Notes: generated by a model not told the origin, from the letters alone. DNA of 59,163 nucleotides from Oryzibacter oryziterrae (GCF_021864535.1 NZ_JAKJIC010000024.1:1-59163); one strand, 5' to 3'. Numbered from the stretch's first letter, positions 19,769 through 28,993 are shown. Numbers and translations are program-made.

Positions 19769-19781
19769 GCTGCACTGCAGC
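19769..19781. promoter_or_regulatory. Palindrome GCTGCACTGCAGC in the ecm/ccr promoter region
   Basis: Perfect 6+1+6 palindrome in the 332-bp space between the divergent ecm and ccr genes. Its core TGCACTGCA recurs in the promoter region of mcd at 22801-22809. It may be an operator shared by ethylmalonyl-CoA pathway genes. Confidence 0.4.
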
Positions 19782-19846
19782 GATACGTCTTTCGTCTAAG
19801 TGCAGATGAGACTTAAGGTCGCACAATTCTTGAAGAAAGCCGCGAC

Positions 19847-19858
19847 TTTGCAAGCAAA
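19847..19858. promoter_or_regulatory. TTTGCAAGCAAA palindrome, possible ScfR/RamB-type site
   Basis: The palindrome TTTGC-AA-GCAAA lies between ecm and ccr. Regulators of the RamB/ScfR family, which respond to short-chain acyl-CoA, bind TTTGCAA(A)-type motifs (PccR in Rhodobacter, RamB in corynebacteria). The match is suggestive and not exact. No regulator of that family is encoded in this window. Confidence 0.4.
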
Positions 19859-20013
19859 TACAGCAGCAGGCAAGACGAGCCTCCCGCAGCCCAAGGCGAC
19901 GCCAAGCTCTCCTTCATCAAAGGTCTTATTGGTGCGCTGCAGCTACGGGCAAATAATTAGGTCCATCCCAAGCCGGCGCTGAACCGGCCGCAACAAAGAC
20001 CCGAGGACACGCC

Positions 20014-21294
20014 ATGCCCGTCGCCGAGATCAAGACCCCGGACCCGGTCCTGAAGGATCTCTACGCCGTCGGAGAAATCCCGCCGCTCGGCCATGTTCCC
20101 GAGAAGATGTGGGCCTGGGCCATCCGCCGCGAACGGCACGGACCGCCCGAGAGCGCCATGCAGCTCGAGGTGGTCCCCACCTGGAAGCTCGACAGTCACG
20201 ACGTGCTCGTGCTCGTCATGGCCGCCGGCGTCAACTACAACGGCGTCTGGGCCGCGCTCGGCAAGCCCGTTTCGCCCTTCGACGGCCACAAGCAGGACTA
20301 CCACATCGCCGGGTCCGACGCCGCGGGCATCGTCTGGGCGGTGGGCTCCAAGGTCACGCGCTGGAAGGTCGGCGACGAGGTGGTCATCCACTGCAATCAG
20401 GATGACGGCGACGACGAGGAATGCAATGGCGGCGATCCCATGCTGTCGCCTTCGCAGCGCATCTGGGGCTACGAGACCAACGACGGCTCCTTCGCCCAGT
20501 TCGCCCGCGTGCAGGCGCGCCAGTTGCTGCCGCGGCCGACCCATCTGACCTGGGAGGAAAGCGCCTCCTACGTGCTGACGCTCGCCACCGCCTATCGCAT
20601 GCTGTTCGGCCATTCGCCGCATCAGCTGAGGCCCGGCCAGAATGTGCTGGTCTGGGGCGCGTCCGGCGGCCTCGGCGTCTTCGCCATCCAGCTCTGCGCC
20701 GCCGCCGGCGCCAATGCCATCGGCGTCATTTCCGACGAGAGCAAGCGCGACTATGTCATGAGCCTCGGCGCCAAGGGCGTCATCAATCGCAAGGAGTTCA
20801 ATTGCTGGGGCCAGTTGCCCAAGGTCGGCTCGCCCGAGCATGACGAGTGGACCAAGGAAGCGCGCAAGTTCGGCAAGGCCATCTGGGATATTCTCGGCAA
20901 GGGCGTCAACGTCGACATGGTCTTCGAGCATCCCGGCGAAGCCACCTTCCCGGTCTCGACGCTGGTGGTCAAGCGCGGCGGCATGGTGGTCTTCTGCGCC
21001 GGCACCTCCGGCTTCAACATCACCTTCGACGCCCGCTATGTCTGGATGCACCAGAAGCGCATCCAGGGCTCGCATTTCGCTCACCTGAAGCAGGCCGCCG
21101 CCGCCAACGCCTTCGTGGTCGGCCGCCGCGTCGATCCTTGCATGTCCGAGGTCTTCGCCTGGGACCAGATCCCGCTCGCCCACATGAAGATGCTGAACAA
21201 CCAGCACGCCCCCGGCAACATGGCCGTGCTGGTCAACGCCCCGAAAACCGGTCTCCGGAGCCTTGAAGACGTGCTGGAAGCCTCGGGCGGCTGA
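20014..21294 (+). CDS. ccr: Crotonyl-CoA carboxylase/reductase
   Basis: Ccr reductively carboxylates crotonyl-CoA to (2S)-ethylmalonyl-CoA with NADPH and CO2, the signature step of the ethylmalonyl-CoA pathway. The 426-residue medium-chain dehydrogenase/reductase-fold protein has the NADPH-binding motif VWGASGGLGVFAIQLCAAAGANAIGV. The family-specific segments PFDGHKQDYHIAGSDAAGIVW, WGYETNDGSFAQFARVQARQLL and GTSGFNITFDARYVWMHQKR are also present. Length and N-terminus match known Ccr. A GAGGAC site precedes the ATG. It is divergent from ecm across a 332-bp regulatory region and ends at a bidirectional terminator. Confidence 0.96.
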   Translation: MPVAEIKTPDPVLKDLYAVGEIPPLGHVPEKMWAWAIRRERHGPPESAMQLEVVPTWKLDSHDVLVLVMAAGVNYNGVWAALGKPVSPFDGHKQDYHIAGSDAAGIVWAVGSKVTRWKVGDEVVIHCNQDDGDDEECNGGDPMLSPSQRIWGYETNDGSFAQFARVQARQLLPRPTHLTWEESASYVLTLATAYRMLFGHSPHQLRPGQNVLVWGASGGLGVFAIQLCAAAGANAIGVISDESKRDYVMSLGAKGVINRKEFNCWGQLPKVGSPEHDEWTKEARKFGKAIWDILGKGVNVDMVFEHPGEATFPVSTLVVKRGGMVVFCAGTSGFNITFDARYVWMHQKRIQGSHFAHLKQAAAANAFVVGRRVDPCMSEVFAWDQIPLAHMKMLNNQHAPGNMAVLVNAPKTGLRSLEDVLEASGG

Positions 21295-21328
21295 TCCCGG
21301 CCGCTGGCCCGTCCGATCCCGCAAGCAA

Positions 21329-21358
21329 AAGGGCCGGTGGATCGCTCCACCGGCCCTT
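21329..21358. terminator. Bidirectional terminator between ccr and the acidic-protein gene
   Basis: AAGGGCCGGTGGA and TCCACCGGCCCTT pair perfectly over 13 bp around a TCGC loop, with A-rich and T-containing flanks. It serves two converging genes. Confidence 0.75.
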
Positions 21359-21385
21359 GGTCATTTCCGGAACAGAGGCGACCGA

Positions 21386-21706
21386 TCAGACGCCTTCTTC
21401 ATCGTCGAGTTCGTCCTCGAACTGGTCGATGTCCACCAGGAACATGATCGAGGCGCCGTCTTCGTCGAACTCCTCGTCCAGATCTTCCTCTTCTTCGATC
21501 TCGTCGATTTCCGAGAAGATCTCGGCTTCGTCCTCGGTGGCCGCGCGCACCACCAGCTCGGACTTGCCGTCCCAGACGGGCTTGCCGTCCACGGTGAATT
21601 CCTTGATGTCTTCCTTGAAGTCTTCACCGAGGAAGATGTCGCGGGCTTCGTCCTCGTCGGCGTCGGTGGTGGCAATCGCCACGCCATTGATCACGAGCGT
21701 AAACAT
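21386..21706 (-). CDS. Small, strongly acidic cytoplasmic protein
   Basis: No family is recognised. The 106-residue product begins with a compact beta-like segment (MFTLVINGVAIATTDADEDEAR) and then becomes very rich in Glu and Asp, notably residues 60-83 (SEIDEIEEEEDLDEEFDEDG). No signal peptide, membrane segment or cysteine is present. The start has a good AGGAG site, the stop is next to a strong terminator, and codon use is that of the neighbours, so it should be a real gene. Acidic proteins of this sort can act as chaperone, DNA-mimic or cation-binding proteins, but the sequence does not decide. Confidence 0.7.
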   Translation of the reverse strand: MFTLVINGVAIATTDADEDEARDIFLGEDFKEDIKEFTVDGKPVWDGKSELVVRAATEDEAEIFSEIDEIEEEEDLDEEFDEDGASIMFLVDIDQFEDELDDEEGV

Positions 21707-21801
21707 TGTGGGGACTCCTCCGCGTCATGCGGTGTCTTGGGCACGCCGCCGGAATGGCGGGTGCCTCTGAAGGAAAGCCATCGTCCGCCGCGACGCGAAA
21801 G

Positions 21802-22677
21802 TCAATCCGCCGCAGCCGCTTCCTGCGTCTTCTGGCCGGCGTGATCCACGCCGAACTCCGCCATGATCGCCGCATTGACCGTGGCGCCCATCAGCAGGAT
21901 CACCGCGATCAGGTAGAGAAACACGATGGCCGTCATCACGCCGGCAAGGCCCGCGTAGGTCGAGGCATAGTTGGCGAAGTCGGCCAGATAGAGCGAGAAG
22001 CCGTAGGCGCCGCCGATCCAGGCCATCAGCGTCAGCGCGATGCCCGGCAGCACGTCTGTGAGGCGCCGCCGCCCCGCCGGAAGCCACAGGTGGCCGACCA
22101 GCAGCCCGACGCTCGCCACCACCGCCGTCACCCCATAGCGCGTGAGATCGAGCCAACCGCCAAAGGCCGACAGGCGCGGCAGGAAATGCACCGTCGTCGA
22201 CCAGATCACCGGCATCAGGATCACCAGGAAGGCGAGCGTCAGCAGCACCACGGTGCCCACCAGCACGAAGGCCATGCTTTCAAGCCGCAGGAAGATGAAG
22301 TTGCGGTTCTCCGTCGTGCCGTAAGCGCGGTTGAGGCCGACCCGCAGCGCCTCGACGCCGGACGAGGCGAACCAGATCGCCAGCGCGACGCCGATGGTCA
22401 GAATGTCGCGCCGCGGCACCAACAGCACATTCTGCACTTCGCGGGCAATCGGGGCAGCGATCGCCTGGGGAATGCTGTCGAACAGGATCTTCACCACCGT
22501 CTGCGACAGCTCGCTCAAGTCGAAAAAGGCGGCCACGGCGGTCAGGAAGATCAGGAAGGGGAACAGCGCCATCAGCGACGACAACGCCACATGCGAGGCG
22601 ATCGCCCAGCCGTCCGTGCTGTTGAACAGCAGCACCGCCCGGTAGGCGATTGCGTAAAGGCGTCGCAGCCAACCCAA
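21802..22677 (-). CDS. YihY/BrkB-family inner-membrane protein
   Basis: YihY/BrkB family members are polytopic membrane proteins of unsettled function, once misnamed RNase BN. The product has about six hydrophobic segments. Family signatures are DGWAIASHVALSSLMALFPFLIFL, ILTIGVALAIWFASSGVEALRVGLNRAYG and the final GLAGVMTAIVFLYLIAVILLMGATVNAAI. I prefer the TTG start at 22677 (291 residues), since GGGAG sits seven bases upstream; the frame is open back to 22764, where another TTG is possible (320 residues). It is divergent from mcd. Confidence 0.85.
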   Translation of the reverse strand: MGWLRRLYAIAYRAVLLFNSTDGWAIASHVALSSLMALFPFLIFLTAVAAFFDLSELSQTVVKILFDSIPQAIAAPIAREVQNVLLVPRRDILTIGVALAIWFASSGVEALRVGLNRAYGTTENRNFIFLRLESMAFVLVGTVVLLTLAFLVILMPVIWSTTVHFLPRLSAFGGWLDLTRYGVTAVVASVGLLVGHLWLPAGRRRLTDVLPGIALTLMAWIGGAYGFSLYLADFANYASTYAGLAGVMTAIVFLYLIAVILLMGATVNAAIMAEFGVDHAGQKTQEAAAAD

Positions 22678-22799
22678 GCCGTATCTCCCACATTGGGCGG
22701 AAATCCCGCAAAACCGACCAAAGTCTGAGGCCTTTTCGGGCCATTTCCCCCGCACCCTTACCAAAGATGCATTGAGGGAACGCCCCCCTTCCGGTCATT

Positions 22800-22810
22800 T
22801 TGCACTGCAA
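22800..22810. promoter_or_regulatory. Palindrome TTGCACTGCAA upstream of mcd
   Basis: Perfect 5+1+5 palindrome 86 bp before the mcd start. Its TGCACTGCA core is identical to the one between ecm and ccr. A TTGCAAG element lies further down at about 22858. Shared control of pathway genes is an inference. Confidence 0.4.
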
Positions 22811-22895
22811 GACAGACCGGGCGGCAGGCGACCCTCAACGTGGGCCCCGCGCGGAAAATTGCAAGGGCGAATGAACCGTCCGGAGGAGGAAACCC

Positions 22896-24569
22896 ATGAG
22901 CGCCGTCACGCCGCTTGAGCAAGACAAGTCCGTACTCGACCGCCTCGCTGACGCTTTGCCGCCGGTCGAGGCCCTTTTCGGCACCGCCGTCGCCGTCGTC
23001 CGCGCCATGGTCACCGTCGACGGCAAGGTGTCCTCTGCCCTCGTCGACACCGAGCAGCGGGCGACGCACGGTCTCGCCTGGCTCGCCACCTATGTGGAGG
23101 CGCTGCGCCAGCTGAAATCCTATGGCGAGCGCCTCACCGCCACGGGCCAGTATGGCGAGACCGAGGAGCTGCTGGTCGAGATCGGCGCCGGCGAGTACCT
23201 CGCCCAGATCTTCGGCGGCATCCCCATGAACCAGGGCGAGATCATCCGCCCCGCCCAGCTCGGCCTCACGGAGGCCGACCTTTCCCATGCCCGCACCTTA
23301 GCGGCCGAAAGCCTGATCGCCTCCGGCACCTCCCCCGCTCCGCGGGCTCGCCTCGTCGCCCTCTTCCGCGACAAGACCGAGGCGGAGATCGTTGGCGCCT
23401 CCGGTCTCGACGAGACGCTGGAAGCCTTCCGCGCCGAAATGCGTCGCTTTGCCGAAACGGAAGTGCTGCCGCATGCCCATGAGTGGCATCTGGCCAACGC
23501 CTATATCCCCATGGAGGTGATCGACAAGCTCGCCGAACTCGGCGTCTTCGGCCTCACCATCCCCGAAGATTTCGGCGGCCTCGGCCTCGGCAAGGAGAGC
23601 ATGTGCGTGGTCTCCGAGGAGCTGAGCCGCGCCTATATCGGTGTCGGCTCGCTCGGCACCCGCTCCGAGATCGCCGCCGAGCTGATCCTGTGCGGCGGCA
23701 CCGACGCGCAGAAGGCCGAGTGGCTGCCCAAGATCGCTTCCGGTGAAGTGCTGCCCACCGCCGTCTTCACCGAACCCAACACCGGCTCCGACCTCGGCTC
23801 GCTGCGCACCCGCGCCGTGCGTGACGGCGACGTCTACCGCATCACCGGCAACAAGACCTGGATCACCCATCCTGTCCGTGCCGACGTCATGACCGTGCTG
23901 ACCCGCACCAACCCCGACGAACCCGGCTATCGCGGCCTGTCCATGTTCCTCGCGCCCAAGCCGCGCGGCACCGACGAGACCCCCTTCCCCGCCAAGGGCA
24001 TGAGCGGCGGCGAGATCGAGGTGCTCGGCTATCGCGGCATGAAGGAATATGAGATCGCCTTCGACGGCTTCGAGGTTCCCGCCCAGAACCTGCTCGGCGG
24101 CGTCGAGGGCCAGGGCTTCAAGCAGCTGATGCAGACCTTCGAAAGCGCCCGCATCCAGACCGCCGCCCGCGCCACCGGCGTCGCCCAGTCGGCCTTCGAC
24201 ATCGGCCTCAAATATGCCCTGGAACGCGTCCAGTTCGGCAAGCAGCTGATCGACTTTCCCCGCGTCGCCGACAAGCTGGCGATGATGGCCGTCGAGATCA
24301 ACGTCGCCCGCCAGCTCACCTACTTCTCCGCCCGACAGAAGGACGAAGGCAAGCGCTGCGATCTCGAAGCCGGCATGGCCAAGCTGATCGGCGCCCGCAT
24401 CGCCTGGGCCGCCGCCGACAACGCCTTGCAGATCCATGGCGGCAATGGCTTTGCCCTCGAATACCAGATCAGTCGCGTCCTCTGCGACGCCCGTATTCTC
24501 AATATTTTCGAGGGCGCCGGCGAAATACAGGCGCAGGTTATTGCAAGGCGACTGCTTGATGGAAAGTGA
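22896..24569 (+). CDS. mcd: (2S)-Methylsuccinyl-CoA dehydrogenase
   Basis: Mcd oxidises (2S)-methylsuccinyl-CoA to mesaconyl-CoA in the ethylmalonyl-CoA pathway and delivers electrons to ETF. The 557-residue protein is much longer than usual acyl-CoA dehydrogenases: an N-terminal extension of about 165 residues precedes the FAD-dependent dehydrogenase domain. That long architecture is characteristic of Mcd. Dehydrogenase signatures are FTEPNTGSDLGSLRTRAV, GNKTWITHP, ALERVQFGKQLIDFP, and the catalytic glutamate region ILNIFEGAGEIQAQVIARRLL at the end. Co-location with ecm and ccr supports the call over a generic acyl-CoA dehydrogenase. A very strong site, GGAGGAGGAAA, precedes the ATG. Confidence 0.93.
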   Translation: MSAVTPLEQDKSVLDRLADALPPVEALFGTAVAVVRAMVTVDGKVSSALVDTEQRATHGLAWLATYVEALRQLKSYGERLTATGQYGETEELLVEIGAGEYLAQIFGGIPMNQGEIIRPAQLGLTEADLSHARTLAAESLIASGTSPAPRARLVALFRDKTEAEIVGASGLDETLEAFRAEMRRFAETEVLPHAHEWHLANAYIPMEVIDKLAELGVFGLTIPEDFGGLGLGKESMCVVSEELSRAYIGVGSLGTRSEIAAELILCGGTDAQKAEWLPKIASGEVLPTAVFTEPNTGSDLGSLRTRAVRDGDVYRITGNKTWITHPVRADVMTVLTRTNPDEPGYRGLSMFLAPKPRGTDETPFPAKGMSGGEIEVLGYRGMKEYEIAFDGFEVPAQNLLGGVEGQGFKQLMQTFESARIQTAARATGVAQSAFDIGLKYALERVQFGKQLIDFPRVADKLAMMAVEINVARQLTYFSARQKDEGKRCDLEAGMAKLIGARIAWAAADNALQIHGGNGFALEYQISRVLCDARILNIFEGAGEIQAQVIARRLLDGK

Positions 24570-24703
24570 GGTTTCCGGTTTGCCGGCTATGCTTTGGACC
24601 GGCTGACGCTATACGATTTATTTACAATGGCAGTCTATGCAAAAATTAGCATGCTCCGCACTTATGCGCAGCAAGCTATCCCGCCTGATGAAAAGGGGCA
24701 CGC

Positions 24704-26662
24704 ATGGACCTCCAGTCACGTAGACCGGCAAGACGCCTGATGAACAAGATCCTGTTGGCGGCCATGGTTGTGGTCGCCATTTGTTTCGCAGGATTTTCCT
24801 GGATCATCGACATGCGGCGCAGTGGCGAAGTGGAGGCCCAGGTCGGCGACGACATGGTGTCGACCGGTCGCCTTGCAGCCGACGGCATCTCCAGCTGGCT
24901 GACTGGGCGCCTTCTGCTGACGCAGGCGGTGGCTGAAAATGTCGCCCATGCCCCCACGGACCCGGCCGCCGCACTCAGCCAGGACATTCTCGCCCGGGAG
25001 TTCCAGTATACCTATTACGGCGACGAGACCGGGGCCTTCACCATCTGGCCCAAGACCGACATGCCCGCCGGCTATGATCCGCGCAAGCGCCCCTGGTACC
25101 AGGACGTCGCCAAGGCCAATGACGCCGTGCTGACCGCGCCCTATGTCGACGCTTCCACCGGCGGCCTCGTCATCACCGCTGCCATCCCTGTCAAGACCGG
25201 CGGCAAGCTCGCCGGTGTCGTCGGCAGCGACTTCACCCTGAAGGCCGTTGTCGACAAGATCGGCAGCATCGACTTCGGCGGCAAGGGCAACGCCTTCCTG
25301 GTGAGCGACGACGGCACCATCCTCGTCCACGGCGACACCTCCCTGGTCGGCAAGAAGATCGGCGAAGTCTATGACGGCGCCGGGGTTCCCGTCGCAGGCA
25401 AGGCACCGGTGCAGGTCTCGCTTCAGGGCGCCAGCCGCCTGTTGACCTTCGTGCCCGTCGAAGGCCTGCCGTCGGCAAAGTGGTTCCTCGCCCTTTCGGT
25501 CGATCGTGCCATGGCCTTCGCTCCGTTGACCGAGTTCCGCTACATCGCCATCGCCACCACGCTGCTGGTCGCCATCGTGATGATCGCCCTCCTGGCGCAG
25601 ATGATCATGATGGTGGTGGCCCGTCCCATCACCGCCATGACGCAGGTGATGAACATTCTGGCCGACGGCAAGCATGACGTCACCGTGCCGCACCTCGATC
25701 GTCAGGACGAGATCGGCGCCATGGCAAATGCCGTCGAGGTCTTCCGCCACAACATCATCGCCCGCGAGCGACTGGAGCGGAGCCAGGAAGCGGAGGTGAT
25801 CAGCCGCAACCGTCGCGTCGCCGAAGTCGACCGCCTGGTCGCCGACTTCGACCGCGAGATCTCCTCGGTGCTCAGCACCGTCCAGCAGTCGTCCCAGCAG
25901 ATGGAAACCACGGCGCGGGCCCTGACCTCCACGGCCGACACCGGCACGACCAACGCCGGAAGTGCCGCCGCGGCGGCCGAACAGGCCTCCGCCAATGTGC
26001 GCTCGGTCGCAGCCACCTGCGAGGAGCTCGCCGCGTCCATCAACGAAATCGCCGGCCGGGTCGACGCCTCGCGCGCCACTGCCGAACGCGCGGCCAGCCA
26101 GGCCGAGCAGACCGATGGAACCGTGTTGCAGCTCGTCTCCACCACCGATCGCATCGGCCAGATCGTCAGCCTGATCTCGGCCATCGCCGAGCAGACCAAC
26201 CTGCTGGCCCTCAACGCCACCATCGAGGCGGCGCGGGCCGGTGAAGCGGGCAAGGGCTTTGCGGTCGTGGCAACCGAAGTCAAGTCGCTGGCAACCCAGA
26301 CGGCCAGGGCGACCGAGGAAATCTCCGTGCAGATTGCCGCCATGAAGACGGTGTCGGACGCGGCCGTTGCCGCCATCCGCAGCATCGGCGGCGTCATCGG
26401 CGAGATCAACGGCGTCTCGGCCGAAATTGCCTCGGCGATGGTACAGCAGGGCGCCGCCACGCGAGAGATCGCCGCCAATGTCCAGCAGGCAGCCGTCGGC
26501 ACCCAGGATGTGTCGGACAATGTGGCCCGGCTGAACTCGGGCGCCGTGACCACCGGCAGCAACGCCAGCAAGGTGCTGGACGCAGCCTCGCATCTCTCCG
26601 CCGAGGCGAGCTCGCTCCGCAGCCGGGTCGAGCACTTCCTGCAGGCCATTCGCGCCGCCTGA
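24704..26662 (+). CDS. Methyl-accepting chemotaxis protein with a dCache sensor
   Basis: Chemoreceptor of 652 residues. It has a membrane helix at about 14-36, a periplasmic double-Cache ligand domain (about 40-280, with [28 protein letters not shown] as the first pocket), a second helix near 283-307, and a HAMP domain ([20 protein letters not shown]...). The cytoplasmic signalling domain has the hairpin tip [30 protein letters not shown]. Helix bundles around the tip carry Ala/Glu-rich methylation-type repeats. The RKRPWY segment is seen in receptors for amino acids and amines, so such a ligand is likely but not proven. It stands alone, without che genes nearby. An AGGGG site precedes the ATG. 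Confidence 0.94.
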   Translation: MDLQSRRPARRLMNKILLAAMVVVAICFAGFSWIIDMRRSGEVEAQVGDDMVSTGRLAADGISSWLTGRLLLTQAVAENVAHAPTDPAAALSQDILAREFQYTYYGDETGAFTIWPKTDMPAGYDPRKRPWYQDVAKANDAVLTAPYVDASTGGLVITAAIPVKTGGKLAGVVGSDFTLKAVVDKIGSIDFGGKGNAFLVSDDGTILVHGDTSLVGKKIGEVYDGAGVPVAGKAPVQVSLQGASRLLTFVPVEGLPSAKWFLALSVDRAMAFAPLTEFRYIAIATTLLVAIVMIALLAQMIMMVVARPITAMTQVMNILADGKHDVTVPHLDRQDEIGAMANAVEVFRHNIIARERLERSQEAEVISRNRRVAEVDRLVADFDREISSVLSTVQQSSQQMETTARALTSTADTGTTNAGSAAAAAEQASANVRSVAATCEELAASINEIAGRVDASRATAERAASQAEQTDGTVLQLVSTTDRIGQIVSLISAIAEQTNLLALNATIEAARAGEAGKGFAVVATEVKSLATQTARATEEISVQIAAMKTVSDAAVAAIRSIGGVIGEINGVSAEIASAMVQQGAATREIAANVQQAAVGTQDVSDNVARLNSGAVTTGSNASKVLDAASHLSAEASSLRSRVEHFLQAIRAA

Positions 26663-26749
26663 CCTGCCCCCAGCCGTTCCGCGACCGCGCCCAAACCGCA
26701 GTCAGCGGCTCGGAGCCCGCGCGGCAAGGTCAGACCTGACGAAATAAAT

Positions 26750-26772
26750 CGGGCGCCCTTTCGGGGCGCCCG
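26750..26772 (-). terminator. Rho-independent terminator for the small minus-strand gene
   Basis: CGGGCGCCC pairs perfectly with GGGCGCCCG around a 5-base loop; read on the minus strand it runs into ATTTATTTC. It could also end the chemoreceptor transcript from the other side. Confidence 0.65.
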
Positions 26773-26800
26773 CAGCCATTTTGGGGACTTGGCTGAAAAA

Positions 26801-26959
26801 TCAGCTGGCCTTGAGGGCGCTGAAGAACACGTCGTCGGTGATCACCGGCTCCACCTTGCGGCGACGGCCGAACAGGTGGGTGAATCCGAGACCCGGCAGC
26901 GAGACGGACTGGGCAAGGACCTTGCGGTTGAAACGGGTCGGTTCGATGATCATGTTCAT
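26801..26959 (-). CDS. Hypothetical basic peptide (52 residues)
   Basis: Not recognised. From the ATG at 26959 the product is 52 residues, basic, with no membrane segment: MNMIIEPTRFNRKVLAQ, then SLPGLGFTHLFGRRRKVEP, then a hydrophobic tail VITDDVFFSAL. The frame can also start at 27001 (66 residues), but an AGGAG lies 11 bases before the inner ATG and none before the outer one. A proper terminator just past the stop on the same strand is the main argument that it is expressed. Confidence 0.45.
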   Translation of the reverse strand: MNMIIEPTRFNRKVLAQSVSLPGLGFTHLFGRRRKVEPVITDDVFFSALKAS

Positions 26960-27209
26960 TTGTCGAGCCGCTCCTGCGGCGAAATTGAGCTTGTTGCTCA
27001 TATATAGGGCAAATCAGGACCGTTGAGATCCAGTTTTCTGCGCATGTGCGCCCCGCAGCGCACGCATGGCTCAAGGGATTAGCTTCGCAAATCCGTTAAG
27101 AGCATGGTGAAATATGCAGAGCGTTCAGGTGATTCGCGTTCATGTGCTTGAGCGCCTCGCCCATCGTCGTCATTCCCCCAGCGCCGCGCCTTCGCAGAAA
27201 GCCACCCCC

Positions 27210-28037
27210 ATGTCCGTGACCCGCACCGAGCTCGACCGCCTCTTTGCCATGGCCGGGGAGGCCGCCGAGGTCGAGATCATGCCGCGCTTTGCCAACCTCA
27301 GCCCGGCAGACGTCAAGGTGAAGGCCCATGCCACCGACTTCGTCACCGTCGCCGACGAGGCCGCCGAGCGCCTCATCGAGCGCCGCGCCCGCGAGGCCTT
27401 CGGCCCGGACGTCTTCTTCCTCGGCGAAGAGATCATGGAGCGCGATCCCTCGCTGATCACCCGCCTTGCCGGAGCCGAACGCGCCATCGTCGTCGATCCC
27501 ATCGACGGCACCTTCAACTATGCCAATGGCGTCCCCGCCTTCGCGGTGATCATCGCCGTAGTCGAAAAGGGTGAAGTAGCCGCCGGCCTCATCTACGACC
27601 CCGTGCGCAAGGACGCCGCCTGCGCCATCGCCGGCCAGGGCGCCTTCATGCAGGGCGGCGGTCGCCCCGAGGTCGCGCTGCACGTGGCCGCCCCGGCGCC
27701 GCTCTCGGACATGCACGGCTGCTCGTCCTGGGCCTATGCCGCCGAGCCGCTGCGCAGCCGCCTCGCCGCCGGCCTCGTCAAGACCTGGGGCGCCTCCAAC
27801 TACCGCTGCGGCGGCCAGGAAATGCGCCTGCTCACCTCCGGCGCCATCCACTTCTGCCAGTACAACAAGCTCTCCCCCTGGGATCACGCAGCCGGCTGGC
27901 TGATCCACAAGGAAGCCGGCGGCTACTCCGCCCGCCTCGACGGCACCCCCTACCAGCCCCACCTGCGCGACGGCGGCATCCTCATGACCCCCGACAAGGC
28001 CAGCTGGGACGCGATGATGGCGGCGGTCGGGAGCTGA
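27210..28037 (+). CDS. Inositol monophosphatase-family phosphatase
   Basis: Mg2+-dependent, Li+-sensitive sugar-phosphate phosphatase family (inositol-1-phosphate, histidinol-phosphate or PAP as possible substrates). The 275-residue product carries the metal motifs: FLGEE (E in the first site), DPIDGTFNYANG (DPxDGTxN, second site) and WDHAAGWLIHKEAGG (WDxAAG, third site). All key residues are intact, so it is probably active. The ATG at 27210 gives the family length, though its ribosome site is weak. The exact substrate cannot be read from sequence. It ends eight bases before the convergent LuxR gene. Confidence 0.9.
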   Translation: MSVTRTELDRLFAMAGEAAEVEIMPRFANLSPADVKVKAHATDFVTVADEAAERLIERRAREAFGPDVFFLGEEIMERDPSLITRLAGAERAIVVDPIDGTFNYANGVPAFAVIIAVVEKGEVAAGLIYDPVRKDAACAIAGQGAFMQGGGRPEVALHVAAPAPLSDMHGCSSWAYAAEPLRSRLAAGLVKTWGASNYRCGGQEMRLLTSGAIHFCQYNKLSPWDHAAGWLIHKEAGGYSARLDGTPYQPHLRDGGILMTPDKASWDAMMAAVGS

Positions 28038-28044
28038 CCCGCGT

Positions 28045-28839
28045 CTATCGTCGCCCCGGCGCGGCGAGGTGGCGCGTGGCAAGCGCGAAGAGTTCGGCCT
28101 GCGAGGCGACGCCCAGCTTGGCATAGGCATGCCGCCTGTGCACTTTCACGGTTCCCTCCGCCGATCCCAGTTGCTTGGCAATGGCTGGCGTCGAGGAGCC
28201 GTTGAGAATGAGCTGGACGACCTCCGTCTCGCGCGCACTCAACACCCCCGCACCGAAATCACTCAGCCGCGTCGCCAGCGTGTCTGCCGGTTGCCGCTCT
28301 GCGTCCGCCGTGCCGCTGCCCCAGTGACGCCGGACCGCCGCCGAGACAACCGCAAAGACAGACCTGAGGCCGACAATGTCGTCCGCGCTGAACCGGGGAC
28401 TGCGCCCGCCGCGCGCCAGCGACAGGATGATCCACGTCTCGCCGTCGTCATGGACCAGCAGACCAATTTCATCGATCAGCCGAATGCGCCGATAGAAGGT
28501 CTGATAATACTCGGACCTGAAGAAGCCGGGCGGCGCCAGATCACTGAGGCGCCAGGGACCGGGCTCCACATTGTTGCGGCACGCCAGATAGAACGGATCC
28601 AGCATATAGGGGCCGCTCTCATAGAAGCTCGTCTGCACCGCCGCCTGCAACTCGCTGAGATCGTGAAACAGGGTGCGGGGCCGGGCGGAAGCCCGGTAGG
28701 TCGTGACAATCAGCGAGTCGAAGGCGCACAGGCCTTGCAGCACGGACCGCAAGGCGGCGGGAAAGGCATCGGTCAGCAGCGTGGCGATGAGCCGCTCGGC
28801 CATGGCTGCCGGAATCTGCCCCTCTTCGGGCGGCCGCAT
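28045..28839 (-). CDS. LuxR-family transcriptional regulator
   Basis: The 264-residue protein has an N-terminal sensor region of about 190 residues without a receiver aspartate, so it is not a classical response regulator. A C-terminal LuxR/FixJ helix-turn-helix follows (about 200-253: LSARETEVVQLILNGSSTPAIAKQLGSAEGTVKVHRRHAYAKLGV). The N-terminal part has aromatic and acidic residues typical of small-molecule sensing domains, but it lacks the clear autoinducer-binding signature. It is divergent from the agmatinase and polyamine-binding-protein genes, with an imperfect palindrome between them, so control of polyamine use is the best guess. An AGGAG site precedes the ATG. Confidence 0.88.
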   Translation of the reverse strand: MRPPEEGQIPAAMAERLIATLLTDAFPAALRSVLQGLCAFDSLIVTTYRASARPRTLFHDLSELQAAVQTSFYESGPYMLDPFYLACRNNVEPGPWRLSDLAPPGFFRSEYYQTFYRRIRLIDEIGLLVHDDGETWIILSLARGGRSPRFSADDIVGLRSVFAVVSAAVRRHWGSGTADAERQPADTLATRLSDFGAGVLSARETEVVQLILNGSSTPAIAKQLGSAEGTVKVHRRHAYAKLGVASQAELFALATRHLAAPGRR

Positions 28840-28857
28840 CGAAGTCTCCTCGGTGAT

Positions 28858-28875
28858 ATACCCCTATGGGAGTAT
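28858..28875. promoter_or_regulatory. Imperfect 18-bp palindrome, candidate LuxR operator
   Basis: The half-sites ATACCCCTA and TGGGAGTAT match as inverted copies at seven of nine positions. It lies 18 bp before the luxR start and 118 bp before the agmatinase start. The size suits a LuxR-type dimer site. Confidence 0.4.
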
Positions 28876-28993
28876 GCCATGAGCGGATTTTCGATACCAA
28901 CGGTTTCGGGCAGCATCGCCGTCAATGCCAAGAGCAGCCGCTTGTCGATCTGACGTTCCATCGGATCGGACGGCGCTCCAGGGGGATCTGCCC

